A stretch of DNA of 64,000 nt, taken from assembly GCF_042453785.1 (NCBI RefSeq), contig NC_091673.1, positions 1,743,501-1,807,500 on the forward strand, written 5' to 3'. Shown here in pieces: positions 32,908 through 42,787 of the stretch. This DNA comes from Malus domestica. Lineage: Eukaryota; Streptophyta; Magnoliopsida; Rosales; Rosaceae. The notes under the pieces are model-generated. The model searched no databases and was not told the DNA's origin. It was given only the letters and a program-made list of their open reading frames with translations. Numbering within the stretch: the first letter of the stretch is position 1; every line of letters begins with the position of its first letter. The position numbers were made by a program, and so were the translations under genes.

Positions 32908-34838
32908 GCCAATGAAATGGAGGGTGCTCTCAACTGTTGAATTGTTTGTGTGTTGTGTTTGAATGCCGTTGCCGTGGATGATCATGATTGTTAATAAGTT
33001 GAACAAACGCGCACGCTAGCAGCCATTTTGGAAAAATCACATAATAAATTAGCGAATATTCAAGTTTAAATTGTATCATTTTGTATTCAAACGAAAACTC
33101 ATCTCTATAAATATGATTATCATACGCCTCGTGATGTTCATAAATTCAATGCGTATTTATTTGTCAATACTTTTCAAGCTTATGACATATTCCATTATCA
33201 TTGTATTCATTTGAGTAACACCATGTAACTATTTGACAGTCGCAATAAATATTTTATCCTTTGCTTCTAAGGCACGAATGTGAATGAAAGGGGGCACTAC
33301 AAGATGCTCTTGAATTATAATAGTATTGAAATTTTTTGAAATGTGTTTGACTTGATATGCTTTGTATAGACAAAAACATAACCAACTTTACGTATGAAGA
33401 CATTTTTTAGTGTACCAAAACTTGATCCGTTATATCAAGTGTCATAATATAAATAGTTGATTTTTTTTTTAAAGTATCCAACTACTTGTATTATGACACT
33501 TGATATACCGGCCATGTTACTGGCACACTGAAAAATAATCTCTTCTACGTCTAAGTTTATATGAAAACAGCTCCTAGTCTCCTACCTAATTTTGTTCATG
33601 TATTGTATTGGGAACGTGGTGTAGTTTGGTCTATACCTGTATATAAAACGTGACAATTAGAAGTCTGATGCAAAGTTGCAAACTATGAACGGCTTCTTTG
33701 GCAGGGTTCCAAGAAAGTGCCTACAAATTAACCATGTCATCATTCGGTGTTGCTATTTTTTGCCAAAAAAATATTTCTGAGAAGTCGCTACCATCCATGA
33801 ATTAGACAAAAATTAGAGAGATTTGATATAAATATGGTTAATTAAGCAGGACATTAACTAAATTAAACCATGTGTCTGGTGCAGTGCAGCCTACTAGTTT
33901 TGTTTATGGATCAAATGCCCTACTCAATACCCTTTGACATTTTATCATTCTCAAACTGTCAAAGAGTTCCTCGGCGGGATTTGGGGTAAACATTTCAAGC
34001 TTTTTTTTCTTACGTACAACTGAAGACACCACTTATTAAAATGGAAAAAAAAAAAATATAAAGACATGCATGGCCACTGGGATACTCTTTAGTGACGGCC
34101 GTGAACAGACCTGGGTTTTACGAGTTCGTATTGTTTCTCTCCCCAAAATTCGTGCAACTCTTACTCCGTTACTGGTTTGATTCTCCACCCTCCTCCCCTC
34201 TGCTTCCACCTTCGATCACCAGTCAGGTAAAAAGCAATTTCCTCCACCCCACCATACTTTCGTTACTCTTTTATTCGTTTTATGAATGTTTCTCGTGCGC
34301 AAATTAAAGGTACATATTACTCAATTTGCTATGTTTTCATGATTTTTACAAATTTTTTCTTTAAAGTTTGTATCTCTAGTTCATGCTTCACCGTGGAATT
34401 ATATGATGTGTGTTGTTTAAATTTGTCCTTAACATCATAATTCAGGGCAATTCTCAGTGGCAGCAGTAGTGGTTTATAATTTGTTGGTCGTAGGTTGTCT
34501 GTTTATCTGTTTCAGTTCAACAATATTGTCATTCATGGTTACTTCATTTGTTTAGTGTTGTAGTAGATTTCATTGTGTGTCTGTTCTTTTTAAGAGAAAG
34601 TTAATAGAACATGCTTTTGACAAATTTTCCCATAGCGATGTCAACTACGACTAGTCTAGTCTCTATCTAATGGTCATTAGCTTCATGATGAGAATGTGCT
34701 GAATAATGTATTCCTAAATCCTTTGTCATGCTCAGGACGCGCGCAAAAGTAACTTCGTTCCTCACATTAATGTGTAGTAATATGAAAACTTTTGTTGGCT
34801 GTGTAAAGGAACGATTTTTTATATCCGTGTTTCCCACA
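32908..34838. other. Intergenic sequence upstream of the QPT pseudogene
   Basis: Contains the small inverted-repeat element at 33,401-33,545. At about 34,092-34,228 there is an exon-like stretch (AVNRPGFYEFVLFLSPKF...) ending at a donor-like 'caggtaaaa', not recognisable as the QPT N-terminus. No intact gene. Confidence 0.35.
33401..33545. repeat. Small inverted-repeat MITE
   Basis: 'ttttttagtgtaccaaaact' and 'tatatcaagtgtcataatat' on the left are the imperfect reverse complement of 'attatgacacttgatatacc' and 'ggcacactgaaaaataatc' on the right, separated by a short T-rich centre. Confidence 0.65.
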
Positions 34839-35382
34839 GGCAATGGCAGATCTTGCAAGCCCTGCATGTAATTTAGAGACGAGAAAAACTGCTCCGGGTT
34901 TACGTTTGGTGGACTGTGGACAAGTGGGCGATGTAGATCCTTGCTTCTTCTACAAACCAACACACACACACACACACATGTTCTTGTCAGTTGTATATTA
35001 ATTTTTGCTTGACCTTAAAGAAAACCTCTTGCGGCCTTGCCCCAGGATTGGTGGAGGTCGGAATCACAGAATAATGGGTTATTTGATATGGTAATGATAA
35101 AGGATAATCATATAACAATTGCTGGAGGCATCACAAATGCCGTCAAATCTGTAGACCTGAATCTTCAGATGGAGGTTGAGGTAATTTTTGGAAACTCTCA
35201 AGATTTATACTACAACACCGTAAGTCCTGTTAAACGATCTACTAGTGAAGGTGCAAACTTTTTGCAATTCATCACATAGTTCACTATCTTGCTTCTACCA
35301 TGATTTATGACATCCTTAGTTCTTTCTGAGTTTTTTACCGACATTATGTGTGATGTAAGTTGTATGTCCTGCATTTATGTTG

Positions 35383-36460
35383 TGTTGATGCATAAAACCG
35401 GAGGTCTTGGAATAACGTAAATTTGACCGTAAATCTGTAAGAAAGTAAAGAACACAAGATGTATCGTGGTTCACCCCAATGTTTGAGCTACGTCCACACT
35501 GGTGTTGATTGTATTTCTCTTCTCTGTATGAATGTATGGATTACAAGTGTGAGGGAGTCCCCCAGAGAAAGAGAGAGTTTGAGAGAGCTCTCTGTTTGTG
35601 AGATTTGTGGCCTCTATATGTGAGGATGAGAGCTTGAGGTTTGTGAGGGTGAGGAGGCACTTTTATAGAATAAGGGATCCTCACGTATTACATATTTGCC
35701 CATTCATTTATTACATAATTACATTTGAGTCATCCGAGTATTTATATGAGATCTAAATACGGAGGCCCTAAGTATAGTATAAACAGTAGTCCCCCAAGTC
35801 TTCAGTCAAGGGAGTCTTTTGGCTGGAGACTTGAAATTCAGTCCATGTGTGGGCTGAAGTAACTAGATGTCGTCTAGAATTGATACTCGATATGAGGCGG
35901 TGCCCAATCTGAAATGATGCTCAACCAGAAGTAGCACATGTTGCGACGCTGCTCTGCTTGTGGCTTATATTGCCTTAGTTGGCTCAGCTTGTGCGTTGAA
36001 GGTGAGGGAGTCCCTTTTATAGAATAAGAGTTCGCTCCTCAATACAAAAATGATGAGCTAGAGTTGGTGCTCGAGACGAGGCGGTTGCTCAGCAGGCGGC
36101 GATGCTCTCTAATGATGGTGAGGGAGTCCCTTTTATAGAATAAGGGTTCGCTCCTTAATATATGAATAATGGGTGCTCTCTAATGAAGGTGAGGGAGTCC
36201 CTTTTATAGAATAAGGGTTCACTCCTCAATACATGAATAATGGGTGCTCTTTAATGAAAATAAGGGAGTCCCTTTTATAGAATAAGAGTTCGCTCCTCAG
36301 TACATAAGTGATGGGCTAAGTCCCCCAAGTATTTTTCATGAGACCCAATTGCGGAAACCCATATATGGTACATAGTGTGTAGTCCCCCAAGTCTTTAGTT
36401 AATAGAGTCTGTTGCCTAGACTTCCTCTTCTTTGGGCCTAACAGCTTTCATAACAAATAT
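35383..36460 (-). repeat. Left LTR region (minus orientation) with repeated core promoter
   Basis: The minus-strand 3' end is ...GCATCAACA. Five copies of 'ttctataaaagggactccc' or close variants (TATA-like, complement of positions near 35,660, 36,020, 36,133, 36,202 and 36,271) occur, four of them in units of about 70-115 bp. The upper boundary (TG start) could not be fixed exactly. Confidence 0.6.
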
Positions 36461-36853
36461 ATATGAAGAATGAGTTTTGGGCTACCACTTAGAAAGGAAA
36501 TGCCTTATTCGTCAACTCCCTCGACCGAAGACTTGGGGGACTCCTACCATATGCTACTGCACCTTGATACTCGGAAGTCTCACGACCACTCAGTAACTTG
36601 GATTTTTCAGTCTCCAAATGAGAAGTTTTCCTCACTCGGAAAATTAAGGAAGCATTACCTCAACCTACATGCTTCACTCACAAAGCTTCAACATACTTCA
36701 ACAAAAGGAAAAATTTAAAGAACTTAGTGAAGAAGGCCTTGGTGTATTTAACACAATACGTTGAAATGAAGCAAAGCTTGTTTATTGATATCTCCGATAA
36801 GTTACAAATATGTACATATACATGAATCAAAATAAACAAACTAGAGGGAGCCT

Positions 36854-37561
36854 TCACAAAGGTTGCTCAGAAGAAATCTCAGCAGTCGGCAGAGCCCCAG
36901 AAAGAGAAGGTACCAGAGGGTGATTATTCGGAGCCTCAGTACTAGGCAGAACCCTAGAAGGAGGAGGCACCAAAGGTTGATCATTTGGAGCTTCATTACG
37001 CGGTACAACCCTAGAAGACGAAGGCAATAAATGTCTTTGGAACAAACTCACAAACCTCTGATGATCAAGTAAAATCTGACCATCATATTCCTGCAGCTGG
37101 TCGAGCTTTATTTTCATGTTTGTAGCATAGTCATGTGCGAGCCTGTGCAATTGTTTATTCTCATGCTTGAACCCTCTGATCTCTTGTTTGAGACTTATCA
37201 CTTCAGCAACCAATGATTCAATTTGGCGGGTTCGAGCAAATAGGCGTTGGGCCATATTAGACACAGAACCTGCACACTAAACACTGAGAGCCCGAGAATC
37301 CTTAACAACCAACTCATCAGACCATTTGGAAAGTAGTTTGTTATCTTTGGGAGTGAGAAGGTTCCTGTCCACCACCGCAGCTGTCATATCATTCTTCATC
37401 ACAGAGTCCCCAACGGTAAGAGGACCAGTAGGGAATAAGAAGGATGGGCGCCATATATTGTCTTGAGAAGGCATGGCTACCTCTTCACTAAAGATCAAGT
37501 CAAAACGACGGTCGGATAGGTCATACATTCTAAAAAATGATGAAGGAGAAATGAGGTGCAA
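36854..37561 (-). pseudogene. Gag-like retroelement ORF interrupted by one TAG
   Basis: A minus-strand frame runs from MHLISPSSFFRMYDLSDRRF through FLFPTGPLTVGDSVM and KWSDELVVKDSRALSV, meets a single in-frame TAG at 37,277-37,279, then continues in the same frame CAGSVSNMAQRLFARTRQIE. A predicted coiled coil (SLKQEIRGFKHENKQLHRLA) and Pro-rich repeats (PLVPPPSRVLPSTEAPNNHP) follow. About 235 codons in all. There is no zinc knuckle or protease. This type of short coiled-coil ORF occurs in non-autonomous plant LTR elements. It belongs to the left, minus-oriented half of the composite element. Confidence 0.55.
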
Positions 37562-37664
37562 TAAATCTCTGAAGTAAGGGGAAAATTCCTACAAGTAATA
37601 ACTCTCTGAATGTACTTCTTGCACACAATTGCTGCCCTTATAAAAGAAAAGGCAACAAGGTCGA

Positions 37665-38485
37665 TGGTTTAAAAATCGAAGAGGCACCACTCTCCGAATT
37701 CGAAGAGGCACCACTTTCCACACACAACATCAGCTCATCGGGTACCGCAGATAACTTTGCCAAAGATCTCTAACAAAGTTTAGACATATAAAATTTGAAG
37801 GTCCAGCTACCCTACTATTACCCACAAGGGTAAAAGAACATCACCACTGCTTGATAACTAGAAAGTCCCAATGTGTGTCAACTTCCATGCTCCGTGGCAA
37901 GGCAGACTGGCAAAAATGTCCAACCTTTACTCACATTCGAGAAAACACTCCCAACAAGATTGCTTACTCAAAAATCGAAGAGGCACCACTCTCCGAATCT
38001 CAAGAGTTGGACTCGCAACATGACTGCTTTCTCAAAAATCGAATAGGCACCGTTTTTTGAATCTCGAGAGCCAGATCCCCAACAAGATTTCTTGTTCAAA
38101 AACCAAAGAGGCACCGCTCTCCAAACTTCGAGAGCCAGATTTCCTTGGATAAAACTTGTCTACAATCTTCACACGCAACATGTGAAGCTTGCAGCTTCCA
38201 CTACATTGCTATGACCAAGAAGGGTAAAAGAATAGCATTATTACTTGCTCAAAAATCGAAGAGGCACCGCCCTCCGAATCTCAAGAGCCAAACTCCCAAC
38301 AGGATTACTTTCTCAAAAAATCGAAGAGGCACTGCTATCCGAATCTCAAGAGCCAGACTCCCAATAGGATTGCTTTCTAAAAAATTAAAAAGGCACCGTT
38401 CTCCGAATCTTGAGAGTCAGATCCCCAACAAGATTGCTTGTTCGAAAACCGAACCGAACTTCGAGAGCCAGATTTCCTTGGATAA
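37665..38485. repeat. Degenerate tandem repeats, unit about 60-75 bp
   Basis: 'tcaaaaatcgaagaggcacc' followed by '(a/g)ctctccgaatctcaagag' and 'cca(g/a)actcccaacaagatt' recurs about eight times with drift. Open frames over it repeat the same peptide pattern and are not genes. A second internal repeat, 'aagagtatctcatatcat', occurs near 38,808, 38,840, 39,153 and 39,308. Confidence 0.75.
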
Positions 38486-39788
38486 AGCTTGTCTGCAATC
38501 TTCACACGCAACATCAGCTTTCCAGATACCACATACTACTTTTTCAAAGTGCTCTGACAAAGTTAAAACACGTGAAGCTTGCAACTCCCACTACATTGCT
38601 ACGACCAAGAAGGGTAAATGAATAACATTACTACTTGTTGTTAGGGAGACTCCTATATATGTCGACCTCCATCCTTCACGGACAGGCAGACCTGCAAAAA
38701 TGTTCAACCCTTCCTCATATCTGAGAAGGCACTCCCAACGAAGCCTTTCGAAATACTCAGCTTTCTTCCCCCCCAATAATACCTATGCAAACCAGCCACA
38801 CCAGAGTAAGAGTATCTCATATCATCAGGGCTAAAAGCAAGAGTATCTCATATCATGCTTTTTCCTTGTCTTTTCCTTTGTCCTTGTTCTTACCTGCAAG
38901 ACAAAGAGAAAGAGACCAATCAGTCAACACTTGGAATCAAGCTTCCAGTCAGGAATTGACCGTCTGTAACCTCTTGCCTGATTACTTACTTGGCATTGCT
39001 CTCGAGTACTCATCTTCAACATCTTATGCTTCTAGAAAGGATACCACATCTGCCTGAGGAACAGATAGGGCAAGTGAGAATGATACAAGGAAGCATGTGG
39101 AGACAAGCGCAACAGAACACGTGCCGATTCATCTATTACTTCGTCAACAGCAAAAGTATCTCATATCATCAAGGTCGAATGCACTCTTGATTTAATGGAC
39201 TTGTTTTGACACTCAAATTCTTGAGTTGGCCTTATACTCTGGAGGAAACCAGAAAACCTTCCAGCCTAGTTCAAGAATAAGCCTGTGGAAAGTTACTTCT
39301 TCAAAAGTAAAAGTATCTCATATCATCTATTCTCCATTTGCTTCTCCTTATCCTTATTGCTGTTTACGACACAAGGAGAAGGAGAACAATCAACCGGAAG
39401 CCGAAGTCGAACCTCCGATCCAGGTTGCTTTCTTGGAAGTCTGATTGCTTACCTTGTCTGTTACCTCTTTCGGCAAATCTCCTAGCTCAACGACTTAGGG
39501 GACTCCTACTATAAGGTTTTGTATCGCACTTGACCAAGCCCGAAACTACGAGTAACCTTCAAGTGAAATTGATACATTACCTTATGCATTTTCATCGGTT
39601 AAAGATACCACCCCTGGATGGAGGAAAAATACTTCCAGAGAAGATGTCACATCTACGTATGAGACAGATAAGGCAAGTGAAAATGATACCACACTTCGGT
39701 ACTTAGAAGTATCGTGATTACTCAATGGCTTGGATCTTGCAAGTCCCCAACCGAAGAGCTTCCTTCACTTGAGAACTTAGGGGAGCAC

Positions 39789-40303
39789 TGTTTGTACCAT
39801 ACTTGACCAATCCCGAAACTACTGAGCACTGGTCAACGTTATATCGTCAAGGACCCAGAAGAGTTTCCCTCCAACCAGGAGGCCAATCACAGCGCGACAC
39901 GTGTCGACATTAAAAGCCAATCATAGCGCGACACGTGTCAACATCAGAAGCCAATCACAACACGACACGTGTCAATGTGAGAATGAAACTAGAAACTCTC
40001 TTCTATAAATAGAGATCATTCTTTCACAATATTTCCTAATGTCATTTGTACTAAATCATTCACTAGTACTCACTAAAGGAGAGCTTGAACCTATGTATTT
40101 GTGTAAACCCTTCACAATTAATGAGAACTCCTCTACTCCGTGGACGTAGCCAATCTGGGTGAACCGCGTACATCTTGTGTTTGCTTCCTTGTCCTTATCC
40201 ATTTACTTACTTATCCACACTAGTGACCAGAGCAATCTAATGAAGGTCACAAACATAACATTTTCTGTTGTACCAAAGTCCTCACTGATTTTGTGCATCA
40301 ACA
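39789..40303 (+). repeat. Right LTR (plus orientation), 515 bp
   Basis: Starts TGTTTGTACCATACTTGACC directly after a purine-rich 'cttaggggagcac' (polypurine-tract-like) and ends ...GCATCAACA. The U3 holds three direct copies of 'gccaatcacagcgcgacacg' plus 'tgtc' (39,882, 39,916, 39,950), each containing a G-box-like ACACGTGT. A TATA box (ctataaatagag) is at 40,002-40,013. No intact partner 5' LTR in the same orientation was found. Confidence 0.7.
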
Positions 40304-40322
40304 TGCTGCAATCTGTTACAGA

Positions 40323-40442
40323 ATGCTCTCTCTCTCTCTCTCTCTCTCCCTCCCTCTCTCTCTCCCTCCCTCCCTCCCTCCCTCCCTCCCTCCCTCCCTC
40401 CCTCCCTCTCTCGCGTGTGCATGTGGATACATGTGTTTAATT

Positions 40443-40497
<55 letters not shown>

Positions 40498-40605
40498 CCT
40501 CCCTCCCTCCCTCCCTCCCTCCCTCCCTCCCTCCCTCCCTCCCTCCCTCCCTCCCTCCCTCCCTCCCTCCCTCTCTCTCTCTCTCTCTCTCCCTCCCTCT
40601 CTCGC
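40323..40605. repeat. Duplicated (CT)n/(CCCT)n microsatellite at an intron 3' end
   Basis: Two blocks of CT then CCCT repeats are each followed by 'cgcgtgtgcatgtggataca' and 'tgtgtttaattccca'. The second copy runs into the splice acceptor of the third QPT remnant. [14 protein letters not shown] and [10 protein letters not shown] frames on both strands are artefacts. Confidence 0.95.
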
Positions 40606-41206
40606 GTGTGCATGTGGATACATGTGTTTAATTCCCAGGTTGAGACCCGGACAATTGAGGAGATAGAAAAGGTACTGGAATATGCATCTCAAACAAAGAC
40701 TTCCTTGACGCAGATGATGTTGGATAATATGGTTGTATTACCAAATGGGGATGTTGATGTATTTATGCTCGAACAAGCTGTGAAATTGATTGAACGGAGA
40801 TTCGAAACTGAGGGACCTTAAATTTTGTATTCAATTTTTCTATTGTATCACATTCGCCATGCCATTTCATAATTTCGGTGTAGAAAATGTGGATTGTTCG
40901 GCTGTTTGGAACTTTCCATAAACATCTTATATCGTAGTTTCACTATTTTCTGTTGAAGACTCTTTCTTTATATCTAGGTTAACCACTTCCTCTGTGACCC
41001 TTCTGGTTTCGAAGAGATTATATGCTGTCCTTCATGCTAGCAGTTAATTTCAATATGTGTTGGTGTGGGAAAATAACTACTAATCTCATGGATTAGATTT
41101 TTTGCTTTTTATTTCTGACTTCTGCTTCACCACAACAGGCATCTGGTAATGTTACTCTTGAAACCGTACACAAAATTGGACAAACACGGGTTGACTTTAT
41201 TTCTAG

Positions 41207-41993
41207 GTAACATCGTAGCTTCCCAATCTTTGCCATTGAACCTGCTGGCTTGGCATGACTTATGTTGTTTAGTCTGTCATCCGGAGTTTTTTGGTGAATA
41301 GTAAAATCACACTCTTTTTCTTCTTGGCCATAATACGTTGTCTAGGTTTTGGTTTTGTGCGAGAAATAAAAATTTTAATCTGTGATATTACTGCAATCTG
41401 CTGCTTGTAGATAGGGTGTACTGCTGCTCCATTAAAATAAAACGGTGGCAGTGTATAATTTCATCGTTTGAGGCTGTGAAAATTGTATCTACAAAAAGAG
41501 CATGATCGTCTTTGTTATCATAAACAAGGCCTGTACATTTCAAACGTTTACCAGAAGTTACCAGCTGGGTAAGTTGGTGACTTTGAACTCGTCAACAATT
41601 GGTACAAAACCCTCTTACGGGAGCCAAATGTATCTTGAAGACAGCAAATGGTGGCATGCCCTCTTTATGCTTGACCTCGTGCCCCTTGAAGTTTTTCACA
41701 ATTTGACATATTATACATCGTCGAAGACCGAGTCTCATGTCATGAATTCTAAATTTTTTATATCCTATTCCCATTTGACAACTGATATGACGACGACGAC
41801 AAGGACTGTATTACGTACCTAATTGCTGTTGTAATGCAAAATACAGTAGAGCTTTGTAAAATACAAAGCGTTTGACAAGTTGTAATATGCTATACATTTA
41901 AATAATACATTATCCATTTATCCTCAGCTAAATTCTTAATTGTGTATTTGGTACATGATTACGTTATTTTTTAAATTAAACTAAATATTTAAA
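41207..41993. other. Sequence downstream of the QPT pseudogene
   Basis: No remaining QPT exon (GALTHSVKALDIS) was found. The open frames at 41,502-41,822 have no recognisable domain. Nothing else was seen. Confidence 0.4.
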
Positions 41994-42523
41994 GGAAAAA
42001 TTAGTATCCGGTCCCTAATTCTTACTGTTTATTAACTAAGACCTTATTAGTTATTAAATTTTGATTCAAGTCCCTAGCATTAATGTGATAATGAATTTAC
42101 ATGTTTATTATATAATTTTTTAATATAAAAATTAGTAATTAATTTAGGGTTTAATACTCACACCTCTATTAAACTTCTAATTAATTTTCAATTCAAACAT
42201 TTCCAAAATAATAAAAAATTAAATTAAATTAAGTTTGTACCTATTAGTTTTTTTATATATATAAAAAGATTCTTAATTTTTAATCTTAAATGTACCCATT
42301 CATATAATTTTTCAATTTTTTTAATCTTAAATGTACCCATTCTCAAATATATCAATTTGTTATATGTAAAATGTACCCTTTTTTAATATAAAATCCATTC
42401 AAAATTTTTAATCTATGTTTAAACTTATATGGGTACATTCTTTTTCGTTGATTTGAGAATGTATCCATGTTTTGGTACAATAACTTTTTTTGTTAATTTT
42501 GGTTAATGTACCCATACATATAT

Positions 42524-42556
<33 letters not shown>

Positions 42557-42787
42557 ATAATAGAGAGTATAATTTATATTTTATTATTTTTAATCCCATA
42601 AATTATGGGTTTTATTTAAAATCTCATTAATATAAACAATTACAAATTTCAATTTTTAATTTTTAATTTAAAAAATATAGTAACTTACATTATTACATTA
42701 ATGTTAGGGACCTCAATCAAAAACTAAAAACTAACAAGGTTTCAATCAAAGAATATTGATAGTTAGGGACCGCATCCAAAGTGTCCC
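41994..42787. mobile_element. Mutator-like non-autonomous foldback element, 794 bp
   Basis: The right end 'ggaccgcatccaaagtgtccc' and the diverged left end 'ggaaaaattagtatccggtc' are inverted. They are flanked by the perfect 9-bp duplication ATATTTAAA (41,985-41,993 and 42,788-42,796). 'aagtccctagcattaatgtg' on the left pairs with 'cattaatgttagggacctca' on the right. The interior is AT-rich with 'aatgtacccat' words and a (CA)n run at about 42,531-42,555. It is related to the 48.6-50.9 kb element. Confidence 0.85.

Larger units (their letters stand above)
35383..40303. mobile_element. Composite LTR-retroelement insertion with outward-facing LTR 3' ends
   Basis: The insertion begins TGTTGATGCATAAAACC and ends TTTTGTGCATCAACA, and is flanked by TGTTG (35,378-35,382) and TGCTG (40,304-40,308), a 5-bp duplication with one change. 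Both ends carry the same U5-like sequence in opposite orientation: 'cacaagatgtatcgtggttc' at 35,456 and 'gaaccgcgtacatcttgtg' near 40,162. The left part is therefore a minus-oriented LTR and the right part a plus-oriented LTR. No reverse transcriptase, integrase or protease is visible, so it is non-autonomous (LARD/TRIM-like) or rearranged. Confidence 0.7.
34840..41206 (+). pseudogene. QPT: Quinolinate phosphoribosyltransferase (QPT/NadC) pseudogene
   Basis: Four exon remnants: 34,840 to about 34,940 (SPACNLETRKTAPGLRLVD), 35,045-35,180 ([19 protein letters not shown]), 40,639-40,812 ([35 protein letters not shown]) and 41,139-41,206 (ASGNVTLETVHKIGQTRVDF). These are strongly conserved pieces of the enzyme that makes nicotinate mononucleotide from quinolinate and PRPP in NAD synthesis, including the ETRKTAPGLR and KDNH segments around the active site. 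Defects are visible. A tandem 'tgtggac' duplication after GLRLVD shifts frame. Small indels occur around GGGRNHR. The third exon's donor is gone, so translation stops at RFETEGP. No N-terminal exon or final GALTHSVKA exon was found. A 4.9-kb retroelement lies in the intron between the second and third remnants. Confidence 0.88.

Noticed and set aside
33296-33305. CACTACAAG, a possible second CACTA end
   Set aside because: No matching inverted end, subterminal array or 3-bp duplication was found nearby.
37665-38485. Regularly recurring units resembling a CRISPR array
   Set aside because: The units are contiguous and degenerate with no unique spacers, lie inside a retroelement, and the genome is a plant.
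40282-40692. Long open frames on both strands ([20 protein letters not shown])
   Set aside because: Direct translation of (CT)n/(CCCT)n microsatellites.
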